A stretch of DNA of 64,000 bases, from assembly GCA_009667805.1 (NCBI GenBank), contig CM019066.1:119675690-119739689 (forward strand), given 5' to 3'. The notes beneath the pieces were generated by a model. That model did no database searches, was not told the origin of the DNA, and saw nothing but the letters and a program-made list of their open reading frames with translations. The position numbers and the translations under genes are program-made. The stretch's first letter is position 1. Every line of letters starts with the position of its first letter. This document shows positions 44,911-58,566 of the stretch, piece by piece. Origin of the DNA: Leptobrachium leishanense (Eukaryota; Chordata; Amphibia; Anura; Megophryidae).

Positions 44911-45745
44911 CTTTAAGGACTGAAATATCTGCTTGACGTTTGCACACTGCTTGGTATACACAGACTTATACACTCGAATCAGGGAGAATGAGCGAACAAC
45001 TGAGTTGCTACTAAGCACTAAAGGTTTCAAGACCGATAGAGCACGTTCAGAAACACAAAGATACTTCAGACAGTAGGTGAATTGTACTGACTGCAGGGCA
45101 GTCAGGAAATGCGCAGATTTGATGTTTTCTGCTAATATGGAGCAGGTCAACGGTACCTTATGATATTCAGAGGAAACATATACACATAGGGGTTTATCGC
45201 TGGTACAGTATCGTGTATATTTGGCGGTTTAGAGCACACCGGACATAGGCTGAATATAAACAGTATCTTTCGATCTCAGTTTTCACATAAGTGTGTGGCC
45301 AAGAAACATGAGCCCTGGGTTGGGTATAGTAACCTAATGCGACCACAGACGATACCCCAAACCGAGAAGGGACAACACCCCCGTATTGTGTAAACACCCC
45401 AGTGGCAAACATGGGGTTAAACCACAAAAGCACAACACAGGCAATCGCAATCGAGTAGCAAATAGAATGGTCAAAAACAAGCCGGGTCAAAAATCAGGAG
45501 CAGGGATCGTATCCAGAAATAGGTTGGCAACAGAATCAACAATCAGAAACAGCTTAGCGATGCGGGAAATGAACTGCACGACAGGGCAACGAGGCAACTC
45601 CTTGATCCCTGTTTTAAACCCGGCCCGCCCCCTCGGACACTGCTTGGCCATTCCCTGGTGCTGGCACTTGGCCAGTTCTTGTCACAGGACCTTGCCCAGA
45701 ACCCCCAGGCAGCACAGCAGGGGCTGAGGATATGACAATTACCTT
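44911..45745. other. No recognisable gene
   Basis: A 113-codon frame (45386-45727) is basic and low-complexity. The region may be an old repeat that I cannot name. Confidence 0.35.
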
Positions 45746-45749
45746 GAGA

Positions 45750-46013
45750 AGCTTATTGGCTCACTCCACAATCCCCCACTGTACATTTCTTGCCTCATCT
45801 TCCCGCACAGCCCCCCATGCACCCGCTACTTTCCATGCCCACCTATTAACCCACACCTAGAGTGTCACCCCTTTCCTCTTAGATTGTAAGCTCCCGAGCA
45901 GGGTCCTCTTTCCTACTCTTCTGTTTATTTAACTTGCATGGATTTTTCTTCTGTCTCATCCAGGGTACAGCAATACGGAATGTGTTGGCGCTTTACAAGT
46001 ACTTGTTACTGTA
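45750..46013 (+). repeat. L2-type LINE 3' end
   Basis: CTTAGATTGTAAGCTCCCG, GCAGGGTCCTCTTTCC and GGCGCTTTACAAGTA in order are the standard L2 3' UTR landmarks. Confidence 0.75.
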
Positions 46014-46014
46014 A

Positions 46015-47064
46015 TGGATGCCTTGCCTCTGCTTTATAGTCTGTTCTGCTATTTTGTCACTGGGATTATTTTTGTACTGACCCCATCATTTTCATTCAAC
46101 ATATACTCCCTGTAACTAAATCCATTTCTGTTTCCTTTTTTTCCCCTTCCCATTTAATTGCTGTTTGCTGGACTTTTCTATGTCTGGGGTTAATAATGCT
46201 GAAAATACATTTAAACAACTTAAGCGAATTCTTGTTAAGGATGTCACTGGATTACAAATTCAAGCAACGTCTGTGTAAAGTGTGATTATTCCTTTAACAT
46301 TATGCTTTTTTTTAAAGATGCAGAGAAACAAGATAGTGCTGATGCAGATCCAGGCTTTAAGGTGCTCGTTATCTGGCTGGTTAGTTATTGCAGGTTTCGC
46401 TGCTGCTGACTCTGACACATACTGACATAATATGAAGTAACTCCTGCTACATTCTGTTACCATCCGGAGAAGGCATGACATCGGTCCACTGTTCCCTGAA
46501 ACTTGATTAGGTACTGTAAGAACTCTGTATATCAATAACAATTCCATGCTGATCAAGTATATTTCACAAATTCATCTTGAATTCTGTCGGTTTTAGTCCT
46601 TGCTGAGTATCTATAATAATGCGGTTCTAGCTGCGTCTGAAATCAATAAAAAATTCCTTTGAAGTGTACCACAAAGATACGTATGAGTAACGACATGCAA
46701 AGAAATGTTCAGTTGTTAACATCTTTAAACCCAAAATAGTATGTATGCTATTGCATGTTGACTTTAAGCAACACTTCTAAAGTTTTATATACAATAAGCA
46801 GACTTTCTCTGCAACTTTAGGAATTAAAATGTACAAAGAACTCTCATAGTAAACAACATAACTTAGGTTTTCACTTTTTTTTCACTTAACGTTGTTGGGT
46901 CACCCCTCCATATAAGCTACCTGTTGTAGTCCTTTATAGAGAGAACTTTATTTACGGCAGTGGGTTCCGCAACTTAAAAACAGATCTTTATAGAAAAAAA
47001 AGGGGTCAAAAAGGTTTAAATCCAAATTCAACTTTTCCCACTTTTTTTCTACTTTTAAAAATAT
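46015..47064. other. No recognisable feature
   Basis: I recognise no gene or repeat. Confidence 0.4.
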
Positions 47065-47067
47065 TAT

Positions 47068-47885
47068 GGGGGTTATTCAGAGAGATCCGAAATGTCGCCA
47101 AAAAGTAACCGGACACTGAAATTCAGCAAACGGGGACATTTCTGGGCCATTCAGCTATTTAGAGAGCAGGAAATTCGCCAAGTGTTGACAAATTGCCTGC
47201 ACGTACGGTGCCTGTTCGAGGGCAGTGAAATCCCCCATAGAGAAGCAATGGTTCGTCTAATCAGAGAACACCGAACAGCTAAGGAATGTCAGTGAAATGC
47301 CCTGCCGTTCGGTGGTTTCATTCGGCAGGTTTATTCAGGCGAATCCCATAGGCTTCAATGTTACAAATATTCCTGTTTTAATTCAATATCTAATAAACCA
47401 TTTATTATTTTATTCTGCTGTAAAAGGTCTCTTTATTTATTGATTTTCTTAGGATCTTTTAGCCATTTTTTGGGATTTTTCCTTAACAGACCTTTCTATT
47501 ATCATTCATAGGATCTTATATGTAAATTCCAGACATTTTCGTTCAGTAGTTTTTTTGCAAACAGCATTTCAAATTTCAATCTTTCAAGCGTACTGTTTTG
47601 TTTTTTTTCACTACGTTCGTCTGCTTGTCAGGTTTTTCCGGCGGCTGCTCTGCACTGTAACCGGCGACTAGTCGGGTTTTTCCAGCGTGTGCAGTGGTTT
47701 CTGTGGGTTTTCGGTGAGTGTTCGGTGAGTGTTCTGCGGGTTTGCGGCGGATTTTCCCTGCACTACGGGGGGGCTGCATACACCGCTGGGTCGGCAAACT
47801 AGGAATTGCCGAATCGCCCCAAAGTGTGGGGAACGAAAGGTCACCGAATGTGTGGTGACTTTTCGATTCTCTCTGAATAACCCTG
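47068..47885. mobile_element. CAGGGTTATYC MITE family, copy F
   Basis: Flanked by TAT on both sides (47065-47067, 47886-47888). Ends GGGGGTTATTCAGAGAG and CTCTCTGAATAACCCTG. The first two bases of the left terminus are mutated. Confidence 0.85.
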
Positions 47886-47888
47886 TAT

Positions 47889-49840
47889 ATCATTATTATT
47901 CCAGAAAATAAATACCAGAGAAAAAAAATTAAGCCATCACTTATTTTGAATAAATGTTGGTATTGCTATTGCAAATTCCAAAAAACTGCTTAGAAACCTT
48001 TAAAAGGTTCTCTCATATATGTCTATCGATCGGAATTTCACCCCATCAGTACAGTGTTATAAGAAGGCTAAATAATATTTGTCAAAGTGTCAAACCTAAC
48101 CTATATCTCCCTATCAACTTTTAAAATTATGATTAACATTACCTATAGGAATAAGTATTAGATTTCATAAAGGTTCTTATCCCAAAATTGAAATTTAAAT
48201 GAAAGCTTAACAGTAAATTCAAAAATTGACCTATCAACTTACTTTCCATTTAATATCACATTCTATACAATACATATGTTTGCTTTTCTTCAAGCAAGTA
48301 TTATGAAGTGAAGTTCTGCTTTGGTTTATAAAGATATTGCAACAAAGGGTTTAAAACTTACCATGATTTTACTAAAAAAAACACCAGCTTGCTCTATAGA
48401 AATTAAACCTCCTGGTATACCTGATCATAGCCAATCATATGCTTCTAATAAAACAACATTGAAGACATATAGAGGAACTATACCTAAAAGCACACAACTA
48501 CAGCCATGCTTATATGGACAAATTTGACATTCACAAATCTGTCACACCAGCCTGGTTTTGCCATTTAATTGGTTGCTAGATCTGCCTTGTTGTCCTGGGC
48601 ACGTATTACACCTTTATGCAAGTGGTGAAGCATGTGGTTGGATTTTCACTGTAGGTATTACAAGAAGAAAATCAATAACCTAATGAACTTCACTAGCGAT
48701 CCAAACCTTTGTTGATTTTGTACTTACAGTATAGGAAATGTACATATTTCAGGGCAGAACTTTTCACATACTAACCATCAGTATGTATACAGTATAGACA
48801 TGTGCACAGGCCAAAATTTTGCTTCCAAACTTAAACAAGACTGTTGTAAGTCGCTTATACTCTCAATCAGCTGATTCCGATTATTTTGGAATCTAATATT
48901 TCGATACTGGACCGATTGGGAATACTGGATGCGTCCATTATATTCATCCATTTCTGATACTCAGAAAAGAGATGTATTAAAATATACAAACCTACACAGA
49001 ATGACACAAGAATGGCTCTGGAAGAAGCTGCTACATGCGATGAAACGTGTGTAGCGTTGGCCTTCATCTTTCTTCCTAATGTACATGGCAGTACAGAAAT
49101 CATTATGAGACTAGACCATATATTTCTAAGCACTTTCCTCTAGTGTGATTCACTCAGACATACTGTTTAAATGAGAAAGACGTGTAATGTCAAATTCACC
49201 TAGTTCACCTAGTTCACCTAATTCCTTTTGAGAGTTGCAAGCAATAGAGATATATGTAGACCTGGTATAAGGTCAATATAACTATACCCACACATTCAGT
49301 AATTGATTACATTCTGTTTGGTCTTATTTCCACTGTATGATACCCCTCTAGCAATGCAAGTCTTTTCATCAAGGCATATATAACATGTACACATTTTTGG
49401 AGTAGTTCCCTCTGATGACTTTATTTGTATTTGGTTTTAACCCTGGTTTCCTCCATTGTTTTTGAAATCAATATTCTAATTAAGCTGATTATGTTATTTC
49501 CCAATCCTTACATTCACCTTGCTTTTTGTAAACTCACAAAAGGAACCACATGTATAAAAGACAATTCAGGGGGTGACATAAAAAAAATTCTTACTTGTGA
49601 AGTTGTCTAAGTAGGTAGCTGGGTAGTATGAGTAGTTAAACGTTTTGTAGACACTTTAGTTTCTGAGCCATAATCATGAATGTATAAGATATGTACACTG
49701 AAATGTCAATTCTTTGAGTAGATGCAATCAATCTTCACTAGCTAAATCAGAGTACCATTTTTTTTTTCTTTTAGAGAGGCACGTGTCCTGATGCATCGTA
49801 CTGTTTGTCATCTGGTTTCTTTTAGATTTTAACAAGATAA
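47889..49840. other. No recognisable gene; hAT-like end near 48800
   Basis: TAGACATGTGCACAGGCC at about 48795 looks like a solo hAT terminus. A TGAAACGTGTGTAGCG phrase near 49038 is discussed under rejected items. Confidence 0.4.
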
Positions 49841-50563
49841 AAGGTTGTCATTTGCACTTATCCCTGTGGCTCCATGGGAAAGAAAACAGAGGTTTTGATT
49901 TACTTGAATGGCCATTAAAGTGTAAGCTCACCTGACACGTCACGGCATCTCTGGTTAAGTGGGTCCTAACTGGATGAAACCAAAAGTTGCTGCCTAAGCA
50001 ATCTACATGTCCTCATGCTGCTTCTCAGCCAACAGACAGACTGGTGGGTTTATAATTATATCCCCACCAAAAACATTTCCACTTTGGGATTGAAAAATAA
50101 AACACAAATGGGCAGCAGCAAAAAAGAACCTGGCTGGGGATACAACAAAATATACATATATGCAGAAAAAGCATGGGTGCTGTGACGTGGCAGGTGGGCT
50201 TAGCACTTTAATGGCCATTCAAGTAAACCAAAACTTCTGTTTTGTTTTGCATGGAGCCACAGGGGTATGTGTAAATGACAACCTTTTTTCTTATGTTTTA
50301 TACACAAGTTGGCTGGATACGTCTGGTTTACGCAGCCGTCCTGGTAGGGAATAGGTGCAAAAACATTTTTTTCTCCATATATGTATATTTTGTTGTATCC
50401 CCAGCCAGGTAATGGTTTTGCTGCTGCCCCTTTCTGCGATTTCTTTTTTAATCCCAAAGTGAAAATATGTTTGAGGGTATAATTATAAACACACCAATCT
50501 GTCTATTGGCTGAGAAGCAACATGGTGACATGTAGTTACTTAGAAAGCAGCTTTTGGTTTCAT
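49841..50563. repeat. Interlocked inverted repeats (X Y X' Y')
   Basis: Segment X (49841-49950) is inverted at 50176-50289 (shared AATGGCCATT, GGAGCCACAGGG/CCCTGTGGCTCC). Segment Y (49974-50170) is inverted at 50366-50563 (shared TATCCCCAGCCAGG, GTTGGCTGAGAAGCA-type arms). Y/Y' form the long terminal inverted repeats of one element (ATGAAACCAAAAG ... CTTTTGGTTTCAT). X is then part of a second, inverted and truncated copy next to it. Confidence 0.82.
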
Positions 50564-52394
50564 TAGGTTATTCATTTATTTGCATAGCAACAAGTTCAGC
50601 TCTAATTACGCTGTAAAAAATATATCTGTGAATAGATTTTAAGTTGTCGTGGCATTTCTTGCCTCAGTAGTGTTAACACCAAAGAAGTGCTTGTGCCATC
50701 AATTCTAACAGAGTTGATCAGAGAATGAAAAAATAGGCGTGTAGGTATAAAGGTCAACAAACTCAATCATTAATGACTAGAATTCCCATCCAAAATCTGT
50801 TTTGCAGGATGTAAACCATGACTCAAGTTATTAAAAATGCATCACAAGAGAACATAGTAAATCAAGGCCAAGGGAAAAAAGGAAACCCTATGGAACACTA
50901 AATATGTCATGTACCAAACCAAAGAGTGATGAAGATCTGCATTTTTCATACATAATATTTTGCCTTTTTAAACAAAATTCGTGCTATACACTTATTGTGT
51001 GCTGTAGTCATTCTCTGCCTACAGATCACAATTTTAGGATAGCTATTTCTATTTTTAAATAAAGCAATCATAATATTCTACAGAAATATGCAAGAAGTGG
51101 ACAGAGAATAGAGGCAATGGTGAATTTATGAGATATGGATCCAGGGTGCTGTTGAAATGATCTTACAGTCTAAAGGAAGTGTGGCAATGTCACATAAAAA
51201 AGTTAAAGGGCACTATGGAAAAGAAAATGCTATGTTTAAAATCTATACTGTGTAGTTATATAAGTGGGATATGAGCCACAGCATGGAGTACAAACAGAAT
51301 TATTGGGAGTTTGTGTAGAAAGTCCCTGGATACAAATAAAATTGACTAGAATAATAGAGAGAATACTATATAAATTCAAAGTCCCAAAAGAATCAGGCAA
51401 AATATTATTCTGAGTATGAAGGATTTCAGAGAGCATGTCTAATGACCGTATATTAAGGTGAAAGACTGAATTTCCCAGTAGTAGGGCTAGAAGTGAAGCT
51501 ACTAGAGATATACTACTTTCAGACATGCATAAACATGGTCAGGCTTAAAGGGGAAAATAGATGATGTGCATTCCACCTTTGGTAACACGCAAGGGACTAG
51601 ATTTCTGTGTGTATAGCCATGGCTATAGTAAGCCTAGTAGACTAATAACCGTCTGTGTAGTTGGTAAGAATACCAGAGTTCTGATTAGGTTTACACCAGG
51701 CTTTGAATTTAGCATCAGGTCTCTTTGAGAGGTTACATCTTACACCAGAGTCTGTTAGTCACTCCAAATACTAACATCTCATCGCCCCAGAAATTTACAG
51801 GAACAAAGGACGACTTCCGTATTTCTATTAGATAAATATCCGAAAATGAGTGATTCCAAGGTCACTCCTAATTTTCAAATTTTCACTTGCAGCCGATAAT
51901 GAAAAAAATACTGGTTTCTAAAATCTAATGTTAAGGGAATTTGCTTTATCAAAATTACATAATACTGCAACCCCCCCCCCGTACTTAGCTCTCATCTCTC
52001 GAGAAAGAGGATAGCACATATGATCTCTCATCTCGCCACAAGCAGGACATCATAGAGAGCAAAACGATCATGGTGTCCTTCCAACGTCTCATTGCAATCC
52101 CATGAATTCGTGTAAATGAGATCTCATGGAGGTGTCCATGGAGATTTATGCAGACAACATTCATATATGACATACAACGCTAACTCATTTTATGTATCCT
52201 ACAATTACAAGTATTTATAAATCGCCAGTAACTTCTGTAATGGGTAGGACAAAACAAAATTTTAGATTTCTAAATGGTGTATCGTGTTCACACACCAGAA
52301 ACAACCTATCTTAAGTGGTTTTGGTGGCTAGAACGTTCCTTTAATATTACGTGGTGATGGTGGCCCCCTCTTCAACCCCTCCAGCTTTCCATGA
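50564..52394. other. No recognisable feature
   Basis: Includes a C10 run at 51971; frames of at most 96 codons lack motifs. Confidence 0.4.
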
Positions 52395-53416
52395 TAGACA
52401 TGTGCACAGCATATTTTTTTTTCGATTAGTTTTGTTTCAGATTTCGGGTCATTTTAATCAGGTTTTTTTTTTCCGTTGTCTTACCGGGATTCATAATTTC
52501 GGACCGATCCAAAATTTCAGATGCCTGGGTATTGTTTTGTTTTCTGTTTTTATGGGATATTTTTTTTTTCGGATCACTTCATTTTTATATGTAATTTTGT
52601 ATTTTTAGGTGATTTGTAATTCCGGATGGCCGATATTTCGTATTTTGGATCACTTCGCTTTTCATTTTTATGTGATTTGGAATTTCGGATGGCCGATATT
52701 TCATATTTCGGACCACTTTGTTTTTTGTTTTTATGTGTTATTTCATATTTTTGGTTGATATGTATTTTGTTTTTGTGTTATTTAGTTTTTTTATTAGTTA
52801 TTTCAGAATGTGAAATAGATTACTAACAATAAAATAAAAATAACAGCTTTCATCCATTTTTTTTAACTGCAGCAAAAAGCTTCTTCATTTTTTAGGATTT
52901 TTTTAAGCATTTTTGGGGATATTTGGAGTGAAGTTTTATTGTTCCAAAAAATGCCTAAAATATAAACAAAATGACTTTGTGCTGCAAGTGAAAAAAATAA
53001 ACAGTTTAAGAAATATTTAATAAAAACAGGGATTTTTTTTAACATTGAAACCTATAGGCAAATCCTATAGGTTTCAATGTTAAAAGAAAATCCCCGTTTT
53101 TTTATTATTTTGAAATAATTTTGTTCCATTTTTTTTTGTTCTTTGGATCATTTTGTTCCGTTTCGGGTAATTTGCGTTCTTTTTTTTTCCATTACGGGTA
53201 ATTTTCATTCCATTTTGTATTGTTTCGGATCTTTTTTAGATCATTTTGACTTCCAATATTTCGTTTAGTTGTTTTCGTTGTGGTACTGCGATTCGGAATT
53301 TTGGCCAATTCGTAATTTCGGACAGTCGATATTTTGTTTATCGGAAATGTAAAAATTAACAAACGGTGATTTTTGTCTGAATTTCAATTTGTGATGAAAC
53401 AAAATGTACGTGTCTA
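52395..53416. mobile_element. hAT-like non-autonomous element
   Basis: Starts TAGACATGTGCACAGC and ends GTACGTGTCTA. TTTCGGA-rich ends are joined by a central inverted repeat (ACATTGAAACCTATAGG and its inverse around 53058). Flanks do not show an 8-bp duplication, so one end may be displaced. Confidence 0.6.
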
Positions 53417-54564
53417 GAACCTGGCCACTTGGGACAAAACTTCCAAGCATTGGTCTCTCCTCTGCCCTGAAAAATGATAGCAACCACTGGACAGCCTTCA
53501 AAGGGTTACAAATTGACATAATTTTAAAGATATGTCACTTTGTCAGTTGGTTAAACAAGCTGGCTCAAAATACTCCCTAAAGCTTCTACATTCTTGGGTC
53601 TCACATACCTAGGTAAGCGTCAACACCAAGCAATATATTTTATTCATGCATGTAAGATGTTTACGTGGTTTAGCTGTATTGTTTTGAATTGATATTTTTG
53701 GCAGTATCTGCTATATGAAAGCTGTGACCATTTCTGATATGTATGCATAAACCTACATTGATGAGGATTTGCACATTTCACTTTAAAGTACACTTATAGT
53801 GACCAGGGGCATAGTGACCAGGTCCCACCAGTTGATGGATATAGCATAGGTCTTAAAGATCAGTGTGATCTTATCTGACCTACTGTCCATCAGGCAAATG
53901 GACATAGCGTAGAACTGTACTGTATGACAACTCTCAGCTCAGAGTTGACCCTCCTCCAGTAGCATGCCACAAGGACGTGAGGGTTAGTAAACCTGATATG
54001 GAATAAATCCATGTTTTTCAAATCTACTGAATGTGTCATCAACAAATGTGAAAACATATAAAGGATGTGATGCCATGTCGAAAAAAAACTCTTTTGGTCA
54101 TGACAGTGCCACTTTAAGCCAAGAATCTTTGTGAGTCTAATCCAATGACTGATAATTATCCTAGTTACTTTGTTAAAGCACGTTTGAATTTGTATTTGTT
54201 GCAATTCTTTTTTCTATGCATGTTAAATATGAGTCACTTGATACACATATGCACATCACGTACATTACATTAATAGCAGGAGCAACAATTATGCATTTAT
54301 AGATAATGTATTTAGTACTTAACAACAAAAACAATGCTTGTCAGGCAATTTATTCTTTCGAACAAAATACCTAGTGATCTAATTTCTGACTGAGCTTTCT
54401 TTTGCCTCAAGGTCAACTGCACATACTGTCTACTTTACAATTACCATTTAGAAATACTTAAACCGAAGCCAAATAACTCTTTTTTTAAAAAATAAACAAT
54501 GTTTCCTTGTTAGTTTGTGATTGCATTGTTGATTAACTGACCCATACTTACATATTGGCAGTTT
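53417..54564. other. No recognisable feature
   Basis: I recognise nothing here. Confidence 0.4.
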
Positions 54565-54572
54565 TTCTAGAT

Positions 54573-54756
54573 CAGTGGTTCCCAACCCTGGTCCTCACGT
54601 ACCCGTAACAGGCCAGATTTTAAGGATTACCTTGGGGAAATGCAGACTGAATCCTGCAATCATTGAGCAGCAAATCATATCACCTGCGCTGTTCTTCGGA
54701 TATCTGGAAAACCTGACCTGTTGGGGGTACTTGAGGACCGCGGTTGGGAAACACTG
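54573..54756. mobile_element. hAT MITE with near-perfect 8-bp TSD
   Basis: CAGTGGTTCCCAACC and its inverse GGTTGGGAAACACTG lie between TTCTAGAT (54565-54572) and ATCTAGAT (54757-54764), a 7-of-8 match. The 60-codon frame inside is not coding. Confidence 0.9.
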
Positions 54757-54764
54757 ATCTAGAT

Positions 54765-55794
54765 AATCCATCCATCATAGGAATTAGTTATATTAATTTA
54801 TGTATAATTTTCAAGACCTCAATAATCAAATTGTGTTGGTGATACAATATGAGGAATTTGGTTTTATCTGTGTAATAGCACATAAAAAATAAAATAAAAT
54901 ATGCATAGTCTCATTTGTTACCAGCTGATTCAATTGTGGCATAATAATAGATCTGGAGAAAATATTTACTAGTCATGTGGAGACTGCATCTTTGCATATG
55001 TTACATAGAAATTGAGAAGCACAATTAAAGTGCTTTAAATGTTACCATTCATCTTAATATCCAAATTTAAAACTAAACATTTCTACGTTTAATTGTATGA
55101 TGAGAAATCTTCCCTTCTTTAAACAGTAAAAGATCATCTTCTCGAGTGGGTAAAATAAAATATATATTTATTGCGCTAAAAACACGTCCTCCTCACGAGA
55201 AAAAGCACTTTGAAGACTACTTTGTATTTAAATGATTACAAGTTGAGTCCCACTTATCCAAATATGGTTGGACCCTGAGCATTTTGGAGTTTTGGATTCC
55301 AGAACCTGATGTTGTAGGGGAGGGGAACGTGGCAGGGGAGCTGTTGTACACTGTCTGTTGCAGCACCAACATGTGTACTAGTTGGGAGACACTACGCAGC
55401 ACATTGTGATAGATATACTGTACAGAACCGGCATGTCCCTGTGCAGCATGGTACACACTGCTGCTACACTATAGATGTGCTCTTCTTTCCGGATCAAAAT
55501 TCGGGCAAAACTTACCAGTTCGTATTTCGGAAGAATGTCAAAAATAATAAGTCGGTTCCATCCGAACGAAACAAAACCAAATATAACAAATTGATTCATC
55601 TAAAATACAAGCTGCTGCAAGAAGAGTGGGTCTTTTTGACCCCTGTACCTCCATTCTTTACACCAGACAATGTCAAGTGAGCTGTCATTAGAAAGACCAT
55701 GTAATGTTTAAAAGTAAAAAAGGAAATGTTTTTTGTTTTCTTCCAACATCACCTTGTCCCATGATGGACTGCAGGAGTTCTCACGCGCAGCCCC
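54765..55794. other. Unassigned; hAT-like end near 55470
   Basis: TATAGATGTGCTCTTC with following TTCGGGCAAAAC/TTCGTATTTCGG is a decayed hAT terminus. Confidence 0.4.
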
Positions 55795-55915
55795 CATCCT
55801 CTAGAATGCTCTACCTTGTACTGTCAGACTTTCCCCTAATTTATCTTCCTTCAAACGCTCCCTTAAGACTTTCCTATTTAGGGAAGTCTACCACCCGACT
55901 CAATGACGCAAACAG
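55795..55915 (+). pseudogene. L2-like reverse transcriptase C-terminal fragment
   Basis: One frame reads NALPCTVRLSPNLSSFKRSL then KTFLFREVYHPTQ, matching the conserved WN-LP ... F-L-YL end of L2/CR1 proteins. The Trp codon is a stop here. Confidence 0.65.
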
Positions 55916-57617
55916 TCTATCACTCTCACCAGTCTATCACTCTTACCTTGCAGTCCCCCCCGCTGCCCCACTCTGGCAGAAAAGCTGGGCAAAGTGGAGG
56001 AGTTTCCCTACCACACCCAGTGTCACCAGGAGCTGGGATTCTTTAATTTTCTGGATGCCATTCTCCAGATCAGTCAATCATTCTGCCACAGCACTACTGA
56101 ACTGGGAAATGTGCAACTTCTACAAGTCTTACACTGCGCAAGTTGTACAGGAGCAAAGATGGCACAGATAATCTTCAGGGACTTCTGGGTAGGGGTGCCC
56201 CTGAACCGAAGACAAGCAGCTGCGTACAGCGAGGGAAAAACGGTAAGTAAAATCCCCCGAAAAAGAAAAAAAGTAAAAATTAATTGAGCAGGTGCTGTCA
56301 ACAGCAAAAAGGGAAATCTATCTTTTAATGGAGTATCACTTTATAGTACTAGTGCATTGATTTACTTTAGCCCTATTAAAGCGATTTTAGGAATTGGAAC
56401 ATCTACTGTTTAAAACATTAATTCACCCCCCCACACACACACACACACACACACAATTTTAAAAGCATTTGCTCGTGCAGTACCAGTAGCTAATCTATTT
56501 AAATAGAAAGTAGTGAGAGAATGCACAAAATTATTAATAAATACCACACTAGACAAAAAGTCGAAATGCAAACATTTATATAGCCATCAAAATGACATTT
56601 GCAGAAAAAAGCATAAATTGAATCAAATGTGTGCTTGTCTCGGGACAGCATGTATCTAGGCCTTCTCTACAGATATTTCATGCTCCAACATTTTAAAAGG
56701 CAGAGAACAGTTTCTTCAGGAAAGGTATGGCAGTTGTCCTTGCACAACAATGGAAATTATTCACATAGATTCTAAAGTTTCATAATAATGTCACATGTGG
56801 AAAAAAAAAGAAAATACAAAATATAATTGCCAATTATTTCTTAGTAAAATAGCAGATTTATTTACAAATAGTAAAATATAATCCTGTTAAATATTACTTT
56901 TCCAATTTGTAATTCAAAATTTAGTTTAATTATGGATCTCTATTTCTGTAGTCCGGAGTTGTTTTAGAGCTATTATGGTTTCCTCAATAACGGCTGATGA
57001 CAATAAGAACAATTTTTCATTAAGCTCTAGTGTTCCCATGGCATATAAATCTAAGCAAGAGGAAAAAAAAATAGGATTACCTTAACCTTTAGAGTGCTTA
57101 TTTGAATTATTAGAATCTGTGGAAAGGTTACTTTTGATACAGTAACTAATAAATTAAATAAACACAGACTTATTAGTTGAATTTGCTTATTAAGAGCAAT
57201 AAAATTATTTTTAAAGTAGATTAGATCATATTACAGTAATCTAATGCCATCTACTTGCTGTATTAGGAAATTTGTTGATATTTCTAGATCCAAGTAGTAG
57301 AGCTTTTTTTTGCATATTGGCTGATTCTATAATATTCTCATTTGATTACAGATCAACCTTACAATATGTTACTTGGTAGCAAATAAGCGTGTGTGCCTAA
57401 CTGTGTTAAATTATGACTTACTCAATGTAGGCTGGTCCATTGGGGACAGGACAGATAAGGCAGTGCCCCACCATAAAGATATGTATATATGGTGTAAACT
57501 GGTGCAACATACATGTCTACATTATAAGCTTATTAAGTTTACTTATGAATAAAATTTAAAAAAAAAAACGAGAGGGAGGGTGTGTTAAGCCCAAGGAAAG
57601 CCTTTGTATATATGTAT
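55916..57617. other. No recognisable gene; (CA)n at 56432
   Basis: Apart from a CA microsatellite (56432-56455) I recognise nothing. The frames near 55994-56287 have no motif. Confidence 0.4.
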
Positions 57618-57652
57618 GTATCTTTCCTGGTAAAATCCTTTATAAATAAAAT
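57618..57652 (+). repeat. LINE 3' UTR scrap
   Basis: TTTCCTGGTAAAATCCTTTATAAATA is the inverse of the 3' UTR start of the LINE at 16560-17576. Confidence 0.7.
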
Positions 57653-58079
57653 AAAAAGATATGTACAGGTTGGGCAAAGTTTTCAGTGTTCTGGACTGAA
57701 TTTTTACTTGTTTCTCAGACACACCAGATGGGTCCTTTTGCAATCTAGCGTTCCTCCGACGTCTGCAGCACCATGAAGAACATGATGGGAGACTCTGCAC
57801 ATTATGTCCCTTGCTAAGCACGGCACAGTGTCTCCCAGCATGTATTACAATGATGCTGCGGTAGCGTATGTCTCGCAGCTCCCCTGTCACATTCCCCCTC
57901 CCCTCAGATGCCGCAGCTGAAATCGAGACTCACCAGGCCAAGCAACGTTTTTCCAATCTTCTGTTGTCCAATTTTGGAGAGGATGTGCTAATTGTAGCCT
58001 CAGTTTCCTGTTCTTAGCTGACAGGAGTGGCACCCGGTGTGGTCTGCTGCTGCTGTAGATTCAACGTGCGTTCAGAGAT
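57653..58079. other. No recognisable feature
   Basis: I recognise nothing here. Confidence 0.4.
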
Positions 58080-58521
58080 GGTATTCTGCATACTTTTTTG
58101 TAATGAGTGGTTATTACTGTTGCCTTTCTATCATCTCCAACCTGTCCATTCTGCTCCAGTCTGCCCATTCTCATCTGACATCAACAAGGCATTTTCATCC
58201 ACACAACTGCTACTCACAGGATATGTTCTCTTTTTCAGACCATTCTCTGTAAACCCTTGAGATGCTGTGCATGAAAATCCCAGTAGATCAGCAGTTTTGG
58301 AAATACTTAGACCATCCCATCTGGCACTAACAACCATGCCACCTTCAAAGTCACTTAAATCCCCATTCTTCCCCATTCTCATGCTCAGTTTGAACTTCAG
58401 CAAGTCATCTTTACCACATCTCAATAACTAAATGTATTGAGTTGCTGCCATGTGATTGGCTGATTAGCAATTTGTGTTAACAAGCAATTGAAAAGGTGTA
58501 CCTAATAAAGTGGCCGGTGAG
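58080..58521 (-). pseudogene. Tc1/mariner fragment: 5' end and transposase N-terminus
   Basis: On the minus strand the terminus CTCACCGGCCACTTTATTAG is followed by a frame (58424-58131) with GDLSDFEGGMVV and LSISKTADLLGFS, the first helix-turn-helix of a Tc1-type transposase. A frameshift follows soon after and the catalytic domain is absent. Confidence 0.82.
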
Positions 58522-58566
58522 AATATACAGTATCTGAGGTCTGGTGTGTGTGTGTGTATATATATA

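Noticed and set aside
49022..49060. Hammerhead-like GAAACGTGTGTAGCG phrase
   Set aside because: The first core box would be CUGGAAG and I could not pair stem I convincingly. It may be an old PLE remnant, but I would not call it a ribozyme.
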